From the NCBI GenBank assembly GCA_026197015.1, contig JAPHRB010000069.1, positions 1 to 19,535 of the forward strand: DNA of 19,535 nucleotides. Direction: 5' to 3'. Origin of the DNA: Gammaproteobacteria bacterium (GTDB lineage Bacteria; Pseudomonadota; Gammaproteobacteria; SZUA-229). The translations under genes were made by a program, and so were the position numbers. Below, piece after piece: positions 1 to 7,632 of the stretch (positions are counted from its first letter, which is position 1; each line of letters opens with the position of its first letter). The notes beneath the pieces were generated by a model that made no database searches, was not told where the DNA came from, and worked only from the letters and a program-made list of their open reading frames with translations.

Positions 1-2
1 CA

Positions 3-1202
3 CTCTCCTCTATTGATAATGCAGCCATTAGCTTTTTAATAATAGACATTAACAATTTCAAATCTATTAATGACGCATTAGGTCATGACAAGGGTGATCA
101 GATACTAATTGAATTTTGCAATCGAATTAGAAAAAACCTTAAAGCAGACGAGACACTAGGTCGTTTAGGTAGTGACGAGTTTATATTGTTATTACCGAAA
201 ATATCTGAAGAAGAAATAATATCAAGAGCCAATAATATTTTAGATGAAACAAAAACCGCTTACATTATCAACAAAAAAGAATTTAATATAGATGCGTGTA
301 TTGGTATAAGCAATTACCCGGAACATGGCGAAGACCGAGAAACACTGTTACGACATGCTGACATTGCATTAAATATAGCTAAAGAACGACACTCAAAATT
401 TCATATCTATAATGACAAGCAAGATGAAACAGATGAAAGCCAGTTAAACATGGCTATTGATTTAAACCACGCTTTTGAAAAACAACAGTTCAAATTATAC
501 TATCAACCAAAAATAGATATCAAAACAAATACAATAATATCTACCGAAGCACTGGGTAGGTGGACTCACCTTGAAAGAGGCGTAATTTCGCCCGTAATAT
601 TTATAGAAGCTCTTGAACAGTACAATTTAATCGACAAATATACATACGAAGCAATTGATACTGCCGTTAAAAACATTCATAAATGGAGTAAAGAGGGTCA
701 CAATTTAAAAATTGCCATTAACATCTCTAGCCAGACCTTAATGAACCCTGACTTTATTAATCATGTTCAATCAAGAGTGACTGATTTTTCAATCAGCAAA
801 AGACTTATATTTGAAATAACAGAAAGCCTTTTTCTTTCAGATCAAGATTATATTTTTGATACGCTCACTCGACTGCGCTCTATTGGCATTGAATTATCAA
901 TTGACGATTTTGGCACCGGTTATTCCTCTTTAAGCCGACTAAAAAAATTACCTGTAAATGAGCTAAAAATCGATCAATCTTTTATTAGAGATATGATGGA
1001 CAACTTTGATGATCAGATAATTGTGAAATCAATAATAGATTTAGCCCATAATCTCGGTTTGTCTGTAGTCGCCGAAGGCGTCGAAACAAAAGAAATACTA
1101 GACCACCTTAATCGCTTAGGCTGCGATATAGCACAGGGTTATTTAATTGCTAAACCTATGCCGGCTAAAGAATTTGAAGATTTTTTGAAAACATATAAAT
1201 AA
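3..1202 (+). CDS. GGDEF-EAL domain protein, 5' partial; probable c-di-GMP phosphodiesterase
   Basis: The frame is open from the left edge, so the start codon lies outside the window. The visible part begins inside a GGDEF domain (FLIIDINNFKSINDALGH, then GHDKGDQ). The signature reads GSDEF instead of GGDEF, and the inhibitory-site position nine residues upstream reads KADE instead of RxxD, so cyclase activity may be weak or absent. An EAL domain follows with the usual catalytic residues: YYQPKID, TEALGRW (codons from 546), NISSQTL, FEITES, DDFGTGYSSL (from 903), LKIDQSFI, VVAEGVET and GCDIAQGYL. In this family EAL hydrolyses c-di-GMP to pGpG using two divalent metals. The likely output is therefore phosphodiesterase activity, with the GGDEF half perhaps a GTP-sensing regulatory domain (inference). 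The N-terminal sensory part cannot be seen. It ends 31 bp from the convergent relA. Confidence 0.93.
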   Translation, partial: LSSIDNAAISFLIIDINNFKSINDALGHDKGDQILIEFCNRIRKNLKADETLGRLGSDEFILLLPKISEEEIISRANNILDETKTAYIINKKEFNIDACIGISNYPEHGEDRETLLRHADIALNIAKERHSKFHIYNDKQDETDESQLNMAIDLNHAFEKQQFKLYYQPKIDIKTNTIISTEALGRWTHLERGVISPVIFIEALEQYNLIDKYTYEAIDTAVKNIHKWSKEGHNLKIAINISSQTLMNPDFINHVQSRVTDFSISKRLIFEITESLFLSDQDYIFDTLTRLRSIGIELSIDDFGTGYSSLSRLKKLPVNELKIDQSFIRDMMDNFDDQIIVKSIIDLAHNLGLSVVAEGVETKEILDHLNRLGCDIAQGYLIAKPMPAKEFEDFLKTYK

Positions 1203-1233
1203 AAACTGTTATCAAGCAAAAAGAGGTTTTAAT

Positions 1234-3399
1234 TTAGCTATATTCCCTGCTGACATTAACAACATTCTGTAACTGTTTAATTTTATCCATAACCCTGCCC
1301 AGCTGATTTAAATCACTAATTTCTGCGGTTATCGTCATATCTGCTGTTTGCTCATCTTTATTAGATAACGTATTTACGCCAACCACATCAACTTTCTCAT
1401 CCGTTAAAACTTTACTAACATCACTTAATAAGCCCTGACGATCAAAAGCTTCAACGTGTATAGATACTTTATAAGTTTTACCAATATCTTCACCCCAGTC
1501 AGCCTCAATTAACCGATCACGTTTACTCTCCTCAAGGTTTATAATATTTACACAATCTTTACGGTGTACGGCTACCCCCTGACCACGAGTAATAAAACCA
1601 ATAATTTCATCACCGGGAACCGGTTTACAACAATTTGATATAGTGGTTAATAAATTAGCAACTCCATGAATACGAACCGCATCACCGCTAATGGCTTTTT
1701 TAGTTGTTTTGGGCTGTTTTGCAACTAATGGTATGCTTTCTTCTTTATCTAAAAACACATCATGCAATGCATTGGCCAATTGCCCTGATGTTATATCACC
1801 ACGACCAATAGCGGCAAAAAAATCATCTGCAGATGATTGATGGTAATGTTCTAATACTTTTTGCAATGAAACTTTAACTAAACCCAGACGGTTTAATTCG
1901 CGTTCATAACAAACTTTACCATCGAGTTTATTAAGTTCGTAATCCTGGTGTTTAAACCAGGTTTTTACCTTTGCTCTGCCTCGTTTAGTCTTTATATACC
2001 CAAGATTTGTATTCATCCAGTCACGACTAGGCGCAGCTATATTACTGGTTAAAATTTCAACCTGTTCGCCACTTTTCAACTCATAGGTTAACTGAACAAT
2101 ACGCCCGTTAACTTTCGCGCCGCGACAACGATGCCCGACTTCCGTATGTACAATGTAGGCAAAATCAAGGGGCGTAGCACCTTGAGGCAAATCCAGTACC
2201 TCACCTTTCGGTGTTAATATAAAGACCCGATCAGGAAACAATTCTGTATGAAAACTATCAATTAATTCTTCATCTTTAGTTTCATTTGGATCAAGTAACT
2301 TTCTTAAAGATGCTATACCTTTTTCAAGGCTCGCATCACTGACACTACCCTCTTTATAACGCCAGTGGGCGGCAACACCGTATTCTGCAAATTCATGCAT
2401 TTCACGGGTACGAATCTGAATCTCTAATGGCTTTCCGGCTGGACCGTATACCGCCGTATGTAATGAGCGATAACCATTTTCTTTAGGGTTGGCAATATAA
2501 TCATCAAACTCATGACTTATATGTCGCCAGCGACCATGAATTAAACCTAAAACCGTATAACAATCAGCAACGGCTTCTACTGTAATTCTCACAGCTCGAA
2601 CATCAAACAACTCAGAAAATTCTTTATGTTTGGCTGTCATTTTTTTCCAGATGCTGTAAATATGCTTAGGTCGTCCATAGATTTCAGCCTTAATACCATT
2701 AATATCGAGCATGGTACTAATTTCTTCTACTGCATCTTTTATATATTTTTCACGCTCATCTCTTCGTCCTTCTAATAACTTAGCAACACGTTTATACGCC
2801 AACGGTTCAATAAAACGAAATGAAAGATCTTCCATTTCCCATTTCAACTGACCCAATCCTAAACGATTAGCAAGTGGCGTGAATATATTCAGGGTTTCTT
2901 TGGCTATGATGAGTCGTTGTGGCGTATCTTTTCCCGCCATCATTCTTAAACGTTGAACACGGTATGCCAGTTTTATTAACATAACACGTACATCATCAAT
3001 CATAGATAACAACATACGTCTGAGGCGTTCTATTTGTTCAGGGGAATTATCTTCAATATTCTCGATATGAAAATCATGCAACCAACGTACTTTTTCAACC
3101 AGGTGATGAATTTTTTCACCATAGTCAACCGTAAGACGTTCAATAAATTTTTTTTGATTTAAACGAAAATCACCAAGTAAGGTAACTAACAGTGTCGTTT
3201 TATCAACACTCAGTTCCGCCAGTATTAATGCCACTTCTAAACCATTTGGTAGATTCTCTTCTGCAGGTGGTAGATCCCAGACAAGTTTGCAGGCACGCGT
3301 CAACTGCTCACTACTGCCACAGTAAGCAGTTAATTTTTCTAGATACTCGTCAATAGTATATTGATGAGTGATATCAGGCCTGACTTTTGTAGTTTGCAT
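1234..3399 (-). CDS. relA: GTP pyrophosphokinase RelA, (p)ppGpp synthetase
   Basis: Long RSH enzyme of 721 residues that transfers pyrophosphate from ATP to GTP/GDP on stalled ribosomes, starting the stringent response. The N-terminal hydrolase-like domain (about residues 20-170) lacks the catalytic HD pair: LLGDF stands near residue 74. This is typical of RelA rather than the bifunctional SpoT/Rel. The synthetase domain has YGRPKHIYSIWKKM (from 241), DVRAVRI and EFDD at 297-300. EFDD is the acidic version found in RelA-type synthetases, whereas SpoT/Rel carry a basic RxKD. Then come a TGS domain (DRVFILTPKGEVLDLPQGAT), a Cys-containing zinc-finger-like segment (ISNCCKPVPGDE...HRKDC) and a C-terminal ACT domain. 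The ATG at 3399 has only a weak purine-rich stretch upstream. The gene lies 140 bp downstream of fur on the same strand. Confidence 0.97.
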   Translation of the reverse strand: MQTTKVRPDITHQYTIDEYLEKLTAYCGSSEQLTRACKLVWDLPPAEENLPNGLEVALILAELSVDKTTLLVTLLGDFRLNQKKFIERLTVDYGEKIHHLVEKVRWLHDFHIENIEDNSPEQIERLRRMLLSMIDDVRVMLIKLAYRVQRLRMMAGKDTPQRLIIAKETLNIFTPLANRLGLGQLKWEMEDLSFRFIEPLAYKRVAKLLEGRRDEREKYIKDAVEEISTMLDINGIKAEIYGRPKHIYSIWKKMTAKHKEFSELFDVRAVRITVEAVADCYTVLGLIHGRWRHISHEFDDYIANPKENGYRSLHTAVYGPAGKPLEIQIRTREMHEFAEYGVAAHWRYKEGSVSDASLEKGIASLRKLLDPNETKDEELIDSFHTELFPDRVFILTPKGEVLDLPQGATPLDFAYIVHTEVGHRCRGAKVNGRIVQLTYELKSGEQVEILTSNIAAPSRDWMNTNLGYIKTKRGRAKVKTWFKHQDYELNKLDGKVCYERELNRLGLVKVSLQKVLEHYHQSSADDFFAAIGRGDITSGQLANALHDVFLDKEESIPLVAKQPKTTKKAISGDAVRIHGVANLLTTISNCCKPVPGDEIIGFITRGQGVAVHRKDCVNIINLEESKRDRLIEADWGEDIGKTYKVSIHVEAFDRQGLLSDVSKVLTDEKVDVVGVNTLSNKDEQTADMTITAEISDLNQLGRVMDKIKQLQNVVNVSREYS

Positions 3400-3539
3400 G
3401 AATTCTTTACGTGGGATTATTCATCTGTGAATAGACTGTTTAATTATTGATTATTAAAAAACTTAATCACCATCGTACAGCTTTAAATTCTTCGTCTCAC
3501 TTGAGCATGCCTTAATAAGAGACAAGGAAATAGAACTAT

Positions 3540-3947
3540 TTATTGACAGTTTTCACAACGACCATAAATAATTAAACTGTGCTCGGTAATCGTAAAGTTA
3601 TTTGCTTTTGCGATCTGGTTCTGGTGCTGCTCAATAACATCATCCATAAACTCAACAACTTTACCGCAGCTAATACAGACAAGGTGATCATGATGCTCGC
3701 CATGATTTAACTCAAATACCGCCTGACCGCCTTCAAAATGATGCCTTGTAACCAGACCGGCACCTTCGAACTGGGTTAATACGCGATAAACTGTCGCCAA
3801 ACCAATTTCTTCATCCTGCTTAAGTAATGCTTTATAAATATCTTCCGCACTCTGGTGACGTAAATCTCCCGACTCCATTAACTCTAATATTTTCATTCGT
3901 GGCAGGGTTATTTTAAGCCCTGCTTTTTTTAAATCAGCGGTTTCCAA
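3540..3947 (-). CDS. fur: Ferric uptake regulator Fur (TTG start)
   Basis: Fur-family metal-dependent repressor of 135 residues that binds Fe2+ and represses iron-uptake genes as a dimer. The N-terminal winged-helix segment (KKAGLKITLPRMKILELM, EEIGLATVYRVLTQFEGAGLVTRHHFEGG) closely matches enterobacterial Fur. The metal-binding core HHDHLVC and the CxxC pairs CISC and CENC are present. The protein ends at CENCQ, so the extra His-rich tail of E. coli Fur is missing. The start is TTG at 3945-3947: an AGGAG lies six bases upstream, and the next in-frame ATG would cut into the conserved TLPRMKILE helix. It is divergent from bamE with an 87-bp shared promoter region, the classic fur-bamE(omlA) arrangement. 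Confidence 0.96.
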   Translation of the reverse strand: METADLKKAGLKITLPRMKILELMESGDLRHQSAEDIYKALLKQDEEIGLATVYRVLTQFEGAGLVTRHHFEGGQAVFELNHGEHHDHLVCISCGKVVEFMDDVIEQHQNQIAKANNFTITEHSLIIYGRCENCQ

Positions 3948-4000
3948 ATCAAACTCCTGCTGTTTTTTGAGGGGGATTTAGTTTATGATTCTAGGCTTTC

Positions 4001-4029
4001 ATTATACGCGAATCTACATACGTATCATT
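4001..4029 (-). promoter_or_regulatory. Probable fur promoter in the fur-bamE intergenic region
   Basis: Read on the minus strand, a perfect -10 hexamer TATAAT lies at 4006-4001, about 55 bases upstream of the fur TTG. The -35 area (around 4024-4029) is weak. AATGATACG in the same area resembles a Fur-box half site and could support autoregulation, but the match is partial and I rate it low. Confidence 0.4.
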
Positions 4030-4034
4030 AATAT

Positions 4035-4430
4035 ATGCAAAAGAATCTCATTATTATTAGCATTATAGCTATTACGCTCTTTATGACGGCTTGTGAGCCT
4101 CATAGAATCGATATACAACAGGGAAATAAGGTTACACCTGAAAATTATGCCCGGCTAAAAACGGGCATGAACCGTAATCAGGTGCTCTTTGTGCTGGGCT
4201 CCCCCTTACTTAAGGACCCTTTTCACCAGCATCGCTGGGATTATATTTATTATTTAAAACCCGGTAATAACGAAATAAAGCAATCACGTTTAACGCTCTA
4301 TTTTGAAGGTGATGAGTTAATCAGAATCGATGACAGTGCTTACAGACCTGAGGCCCACGGTGATAAAGCAAAGATTGAGGATCTGGATAGCAATGATTTG
4401 CCCCCCACTCTGGCTCAACCTCTTGAGTAA
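4035..4430 (+). CDS. bamE: Outer-membrane assembly lipoprotein BamE (SmpA/OmlA)
   Basis: Small lipoprotein component of the BAM complex, which inserts beta-barrel proteins into the outer membrane. It has 131 residues. The N-terminus is a lipoprotein signal peptide with a hydrophobic core and lipobox MTAC; Cys20 is the lipidated residue. The BamE signature follows directly (HRIDIQQGNKVTPENYARLKTGMNRNQVLFVLGSPLL, read as its parts), then RWDYIYYLKPG. The region after about residue 100 is acidic and not conserved. No strong Shine-Dalgarno is visible before the ATG at 4035. It diverges from fur and is followed by a good terminator hairpin. Confidence 0.95.
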   Translation: MQKNLIIISIIAITLFMTACEPHRIDIQQGNKVTPENYARLKTGMNRNQVLFVLGSPLLKDPFHQHRWDYIYYLKPGNNEIKQSRLTLYFEGDELIRIDDSAYRPEAHGDKAKIEDLDSNDLPPTLAQPLE

Positions 4431-4437
4431 CTAATGA

Positions 4438-4474
4438 CTCAGGGCAAGGTTTAACCTTGCTCTGGGTTTATTAG
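4438..4474 (+). terminator. bamE terminator hairpin
   Basis: CAGGGCAAGG (4440-4449), loop TTTAA, CCTTGCTCTG (4455-4464): a 10-bp stem with one G-U pair, followed by GGTTTATT. A second small hairpin, CCTTA/TAAGG (4475-4479 and 4486-4490) followed by GTTTATT, lies just downstream. Both lie between the convergent bamE and rnfH and may stop transcription from both sides. Confidence 0.65.
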
Positions 4475-4532
4475 CCTTAGTCTATTAAGGGTTTATTACT
4501 CCGGATTATTAACAACAGACAGAGTATGAACG

Positions 4533-4874
4533 TTATTTGTCTCCGCCGCCTTTCTTCATTTTTTTGCCATCGGCTTCCCGCTTACGCCGTACCTCTTTAG
4601 GGTCAGCAATAAGCGGGCGATAAATTTCAACCCGATCGCCCTCTTTTAGTTCAGCTGTTTTTTTACCCAGCTTACCAAAAATACCTACTTTATTAACATT
4701 AAGGTCAATTTCGGGGAATAATGTCAGAATGCCTGATTGCTCAATAGCCTGCTCCACTGTCGTGCCCTGATTAACCATAAGTTCTAATATCTGCTGCCTA
4801 TCTTCACGTGCGAAAGCTACCTCGACTTTCATTTGTGCCACTTGCTCTTTTACTGCTTCAGATTCGCTCACCAT
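4533..4874 (-). CDS. rnfH: RnfH/RatB family ubiquitin-like protein
   Basis: RnfH-family protein (UPF0125, beta-grasp fold) of 113 residues with this start. Conserved features are KVEVAFAREDRQ, TTVEQAIEQSGIL, IDLNVNKVGIFGKL and GDRVEIYRPLIADPKEVRRKR, followed by a Lys/Gly-rich tail. Its molecular role is not well established; it accompanies ratA in most gammaproteobacteria. I chose the ATG at 4874: a GAGG lies just upstream and it overlaps the 3' end of ratA by 17 bases, which suggests translational coupling. Alternatives are ATG 4904, which extends further into ratA, and ATG 4832, which gives the form closest in length to E. coli RnfH. Confidence 0.9.
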   Translation of the reverse strand: MVSESEAVKEQVAQMKVEVAFAREDRQQILELMVNQGTTVEQAIEQSGILTLFPEIDLNVNKVGIFGKLGKKTAELKEGDRVEIYRPLIADPKEVRRKREADGKKMKKGGGDK

Positions 4875-5301
4875 ACACCTCAACTGCTCTTTTACAGAAT
4901 GCATCTACCATAGAGTTAGCAATCTGGTTAAATACGGAACCTACGGCTAATGCCACCAGTTTATTTTCAAATTCAAAGTCCAGATCTAGTGAAATTTTAC
5001 TAGCTGTATTATCTTTTAAAGCATCAAATCGCCAATAACCCTGAAGATGCCTAAACGGCCCTTTAACCAGGCGCATTTCGATCATTTTATCTTTTTGTAA
5101 CCGATTTAGGGTGGTAAATGACTTATTCAGTGCACCTCGAGCTATTTCTATGCTTGCCTGAACTTCATTTTCATTTCTGAAAATCACATCTGTTGATCGA
5201 CACCAGGGTAAAAATTCGGCATAAGCCTCTATATCATCGACGAGTGAATACATTTCTTCGACTGAATATGAAACCAGTGCATTGCGGGATATTAATGTCA
5301 C
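4858..5301 (-). CDS. ratA: RatA, START/SRPBCC-fold toxin or ubiquinone-binding protein (GTG start)
   Basis: Polyketide-cyclase/START-like protein of 147 residues. The RatA signature is ISRNALVSYSVEEMYSLV, FLPWCRSTDV, KGPFRHLQGYWRF, DLDFEFENKLVALAVGSVF and MVDAFCKRA. E. coli RatA was reported to bind 50S subunits and block 70S association; related Coq10 proteins bind ubiquinone, so either role is possible. The start is GTG at 5301, preceded by an AGG at a slightly long spacing; conservation begins at residue 4, which fits this start. It begins 13 bp after the symporter stop and overlaps rnfH, so the three genes are probably co-transcribed. Confidence 0.94.
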   Translation of the reverse strand: MTLISRNALVSYSVEEMYSLVDDIEAYAEFLPWCRSTDVIFRNENEVQASIEIARGALNKSFTTLNRLQKDKMIEMRLVKGPFRHLQGYWRFDALKDNTASKISLDLDFEFENKLVALAVGSVFNQIANSMVDAFCKRAVEVYGERI

Positions 5302-5314
5302 ACTAAAACCTGTT

Positions 5315-6709
5315 TTATTTAATTACGCCAATTACATTTAAAAACACAACCATTACTGCTATAGGCGCAACAACTCGAACCAGCAGTAACCAGAGATTAT
5401 ACCCTTTTTCGTTACTATTGAGCTCTTTCTTGCTAGATTCTGACTTCATCAGCCAGCCTGCAAAAATCGCAATAAATAAGCCCCCCATTGGTAACATAAT
5501 ATTCGCGGTCAAGCCGTCAAGGGTATCGAAGAAAGTTTTATTTTCAAATAAGACTTCATCAAACAAACTAAGACTCCAGGTTTTATCTGCCCACAAATTA
5601 AATGATAAAACACTGCCAATTCCAACTAACCAGGTAGCAAAACCACACCAAACCGACGCTGCAACCCGACTAATACCTTTATTTTCAACTAACCAGGCTA
5701 CCGCAGGTTCTATTAGTGAGATTGAAGAAGTCCAGGCCGCAAACACCAGTAGAACAAAGAACAATGTGCCTATTAATACACCAGCTTCCATTTGTCCGAA
5801 TGCAATAGGCAGCGTTTGGAATATGAGACCAGGGCCGGCTCCCGGCTCAAGGTTATTTGCGAATGCAATAGGAAATATCACCATACCCGCCAATAACGCG
5901 ACCAGAGTATCAGCAACCGCTATTATCATTGAGGACTTGGCAATTGAGGTTGCTTTAGGCAGATATGAGCCATAAACCATGATCGCCCCCATGCCTAGAC
6001 TTAAAGTAAAAAAGGCATGCCCCATAGCCACTAGAACTGAACTTGCTGTCAGTTTGCTAAAGTCTGGAGTAAACAGAAAATCGAGACCCTCTAGAAAATG
6101 CCCCGTCGACATTGAATAAAATACCAGAATAATTAACAACACAAACAAAGTCGGCATCAGGTAACTAACGGCTCGTTCAATGCCATGCTTAACCCCTCTT
6201 GAGACAATAATCATGGTCGCCACCATAAATATGGTATGCCAGGCCAACAGGCTTTCCGGGTTAGAAACAAAATTAGTGAATATACTGCTCACACCATCTG
6301 CCGTAGCGCCTTCAAATACCCCCGAGGCGGTGCGAAATACGTAAGATAAGGCCCAACCCGCAATCACACTGTAATAAGACAGAATTAGAAAACCCGCAGT
6401 CACACCTAGCCAGCCCAATAAAACCCAGGAGGCAGGACGACCCTCTTCGGCTGCCAAAGCAGACATAGTATTGATGGGACTTTGTCGCCCACGGCGTCCT
6501 AGCATGACCTCGGCCATCATAATAGGAACACCAATAACCGCTATACATATCAGGTAAACAATAACAAATGCCCCTCCTCCATTTTCACCCGTGATATAGG
6601 GAAACTTCCATATATTACCTAAACCAACAGCCGAACCCGTTGCGGCGAGTATAAAAACCATACGATTCGACCATTGACCATGAATTGAGGCACGAACTTC
6701 TTCAGACAT
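5315..6709 (-). CDS. Sodium-dependent (SNF/LeuT-family) transporter
   Basis: Integral inner-membrane protein of 464 residues from the neurotransmitter:sodium symporter family, which couples Na+ entry to uptake of amino acids or related solutes. The first-helix signature GSAVGLGNIWKFPYITGENG (unwound helix with Na+ and substrate contacts) is intact, and a TM6-type segment (FFTLSLGMGAIMVYGSYLP) follows. I count about 11 hydrophobic segments, usual for bacterial members. The substrate cannot be read from sequence. The ATG at 6709 has GGAG nearby upstream. It sits where smpB and ratA are usually neighbours, and is likely the first gene of an operon with ratA and rnfH. Confidence 0.93.
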   Translation of the reverse strand: MSEEVRASIHGQWSNRMVFILAATGSAVGLGNIWKFPYITGENGGGAFVIVYLICIAVIGVPIMMAEVMLGRRGRQSPINTMSALAAEEGRPASWVLLGWLGVTAGFLILSYYSVIAGWALSYVFRTASGVFEGATADGVSSIFTNFVSNPESLLAWHTIFMVATMIIVSRGVKHGIERAVSYLMPTLFVLLIILVFYSMSTGHFLEGLDFLFTPDFSKLTASSVLVAMGHAFFTLSLGMGAIMVYGSYLPKATSIAKSSMIIAVADTLVALLAGMVIFPIAFANNLEPGAGPGLIFQTLPIAFGQMEAGVLIGTLFFVLLVFAAWTSSISLIEPAVAWLVENKGISRVAASVWCGFATWLVGIGSVLSFNLWADKTWSLSLFDEVLFENKTFFDTLDGLTANIMLPMGGLFIAIFAGWLMKSESSKKELNSNEKGYNLWLLLVRVVAPIAVMVVFLNVIGVIK

Positions 6710-6903
6710 TGAGACTCCAACGGTAAGTTACTTTATGTATAATTATTATCTTATTGTATTTTATGGATTTTATGGTCACATTAATAAACTTATTAGCAAT
6801 TAAACCTACAAACATAAACATTAAAAATGTAAGTTAAGAGGCCTAAGTTTAAACGACTATTTACTTTCGATAAACGTTTTCAAACCCTGCGCTGCATTTA
6901 ACG

Positions 6904-6909
6904 TATAAT
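6904..6909 (+). promoter_or_regulatory. Probable -10 element for smpB
   Basis: A consensus TATAAT lies 45 bases upstream of the smpB ATG. A -35 is not clear; TTTTCA/TTCAAA about 19-21 bases upstream is the nearest candidate. The rest of the 244-bp divergent region (6710-6953) is AT-rich and must also hold the promoter of the symporter operon, which I cannot place. Confidence 0.4.
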
Positions 6910-6953
6910 CAGCAAACTTTAAAATCACTAGCATAACTATTACATATTTTAGA

Positions 6954-7442
6954 ATGGCAAAGAAAAATAAAAAAACAAGCAAAAAACCAGGCAGCGCAAT
7001 AGCTTTCAACAAAAAGGCACGTCACGATTACAGCATAGAAAAAACATTCGAAGCTGGTTTAGTGCTCGAAGGCTGGGAAGTTAAAAGTATACGTGAAGGC
7101 CGTGTTCAAATGACCGACACCTATGTCATGATAAAAGGCAATGAAATTTTCTGGCTAGGTGGCCAGATAACTGCCCTGCTCACCGCATCAAGCCATGTGC
7201 ACCCGGAACCTACACGCCCAAGAAAACTATTAATGCACCGATATGAAATAGACAGGCTATTAGGTGCTGTTGATAGAAAAGGCTACACACTGGTGCCGTT
7301 AAAAATGTACTGGAGCAAAGGCAATGTAAAACTTGAAATAGGCCTGGCTAAAGGTAAACAGCTTCATGATAAACGAGCAGATGAGAAGGATCGCGACTGG
7401 AACCGTGACAAAGCACGTATTTTAAAAGGCTCACATCACTGA
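6954..7442 (+). CDS. smpB: SsrA-binding protein SmpB
   Basis: tmRNA partner of 162 residues, needed for trans-translation: it binds the tRNA-like domain of tmRNA and occupies the decoding site of stalled ribosomes. Family signatures run through the chain: IAFNKKARHDYSIEKTFEAG, LEGWEVKSIREGRV, YVMIKGNEIFWLGG, RKLLMH, YTLVPLKMYWSKGNVKLEIGLAKGK and the C-terminal KQLHDKRADEKDRDW tail, which enters the mRNA channel. The N-terminus is Lys-rich. No clear Shine-Dalgarno precedes the ATG. The RNA partner ssrA is encoded at 18998-19361. Confidence 0.97.
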   Translation: MAKKNKKTSKKPGSAIAFNKKARHDYSIEKTFEAGLVLEGWEVKSIREGRVQMTDTYVMIKGNEIFWLGGQITALLTASSHVHPEPTRPRKLLMHRYEIDRLLGAVDRKGYTLVPLKMYWSKGNVKLEIGLAKGKQLHDKRADEKDRDWNRDKARILKGSHH

Positions 7443-7632
7443 TGTTATACACATACCTGACATGGCTTCTAACAAAAGTCAAAAATCATTTTAACTTTAT
7501 ATTACTTTATACACATTGTAGAGAAATAGAAAAATACTGATAAAAATCAATTAGATATATTATATATGTATTATTTTTTTTATACACTATACTCTAGCTA
7601 TATTAATTTTTTAGAGCCATAATCTTTTAAGT

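Noticed and set aside
3494..3533. GTCTC/GAGAC pair between fur and relA as a fur terminator
   Set aside because: Only five bases pair perfectly around a long loop, with no T tract on the minus strand; too weak to annotate.
4875..4904. Longer rnfH start at 4904
   Set aside because: It would extend the overlap with ratA to 47 bases and adds residues outside the family; 4874 or 4832 fits better.
5418..5975. 185-residue plus-strand ORF inside the symporter gene
   Set aside because: Antisense shadow of conserved transmembrane segments.
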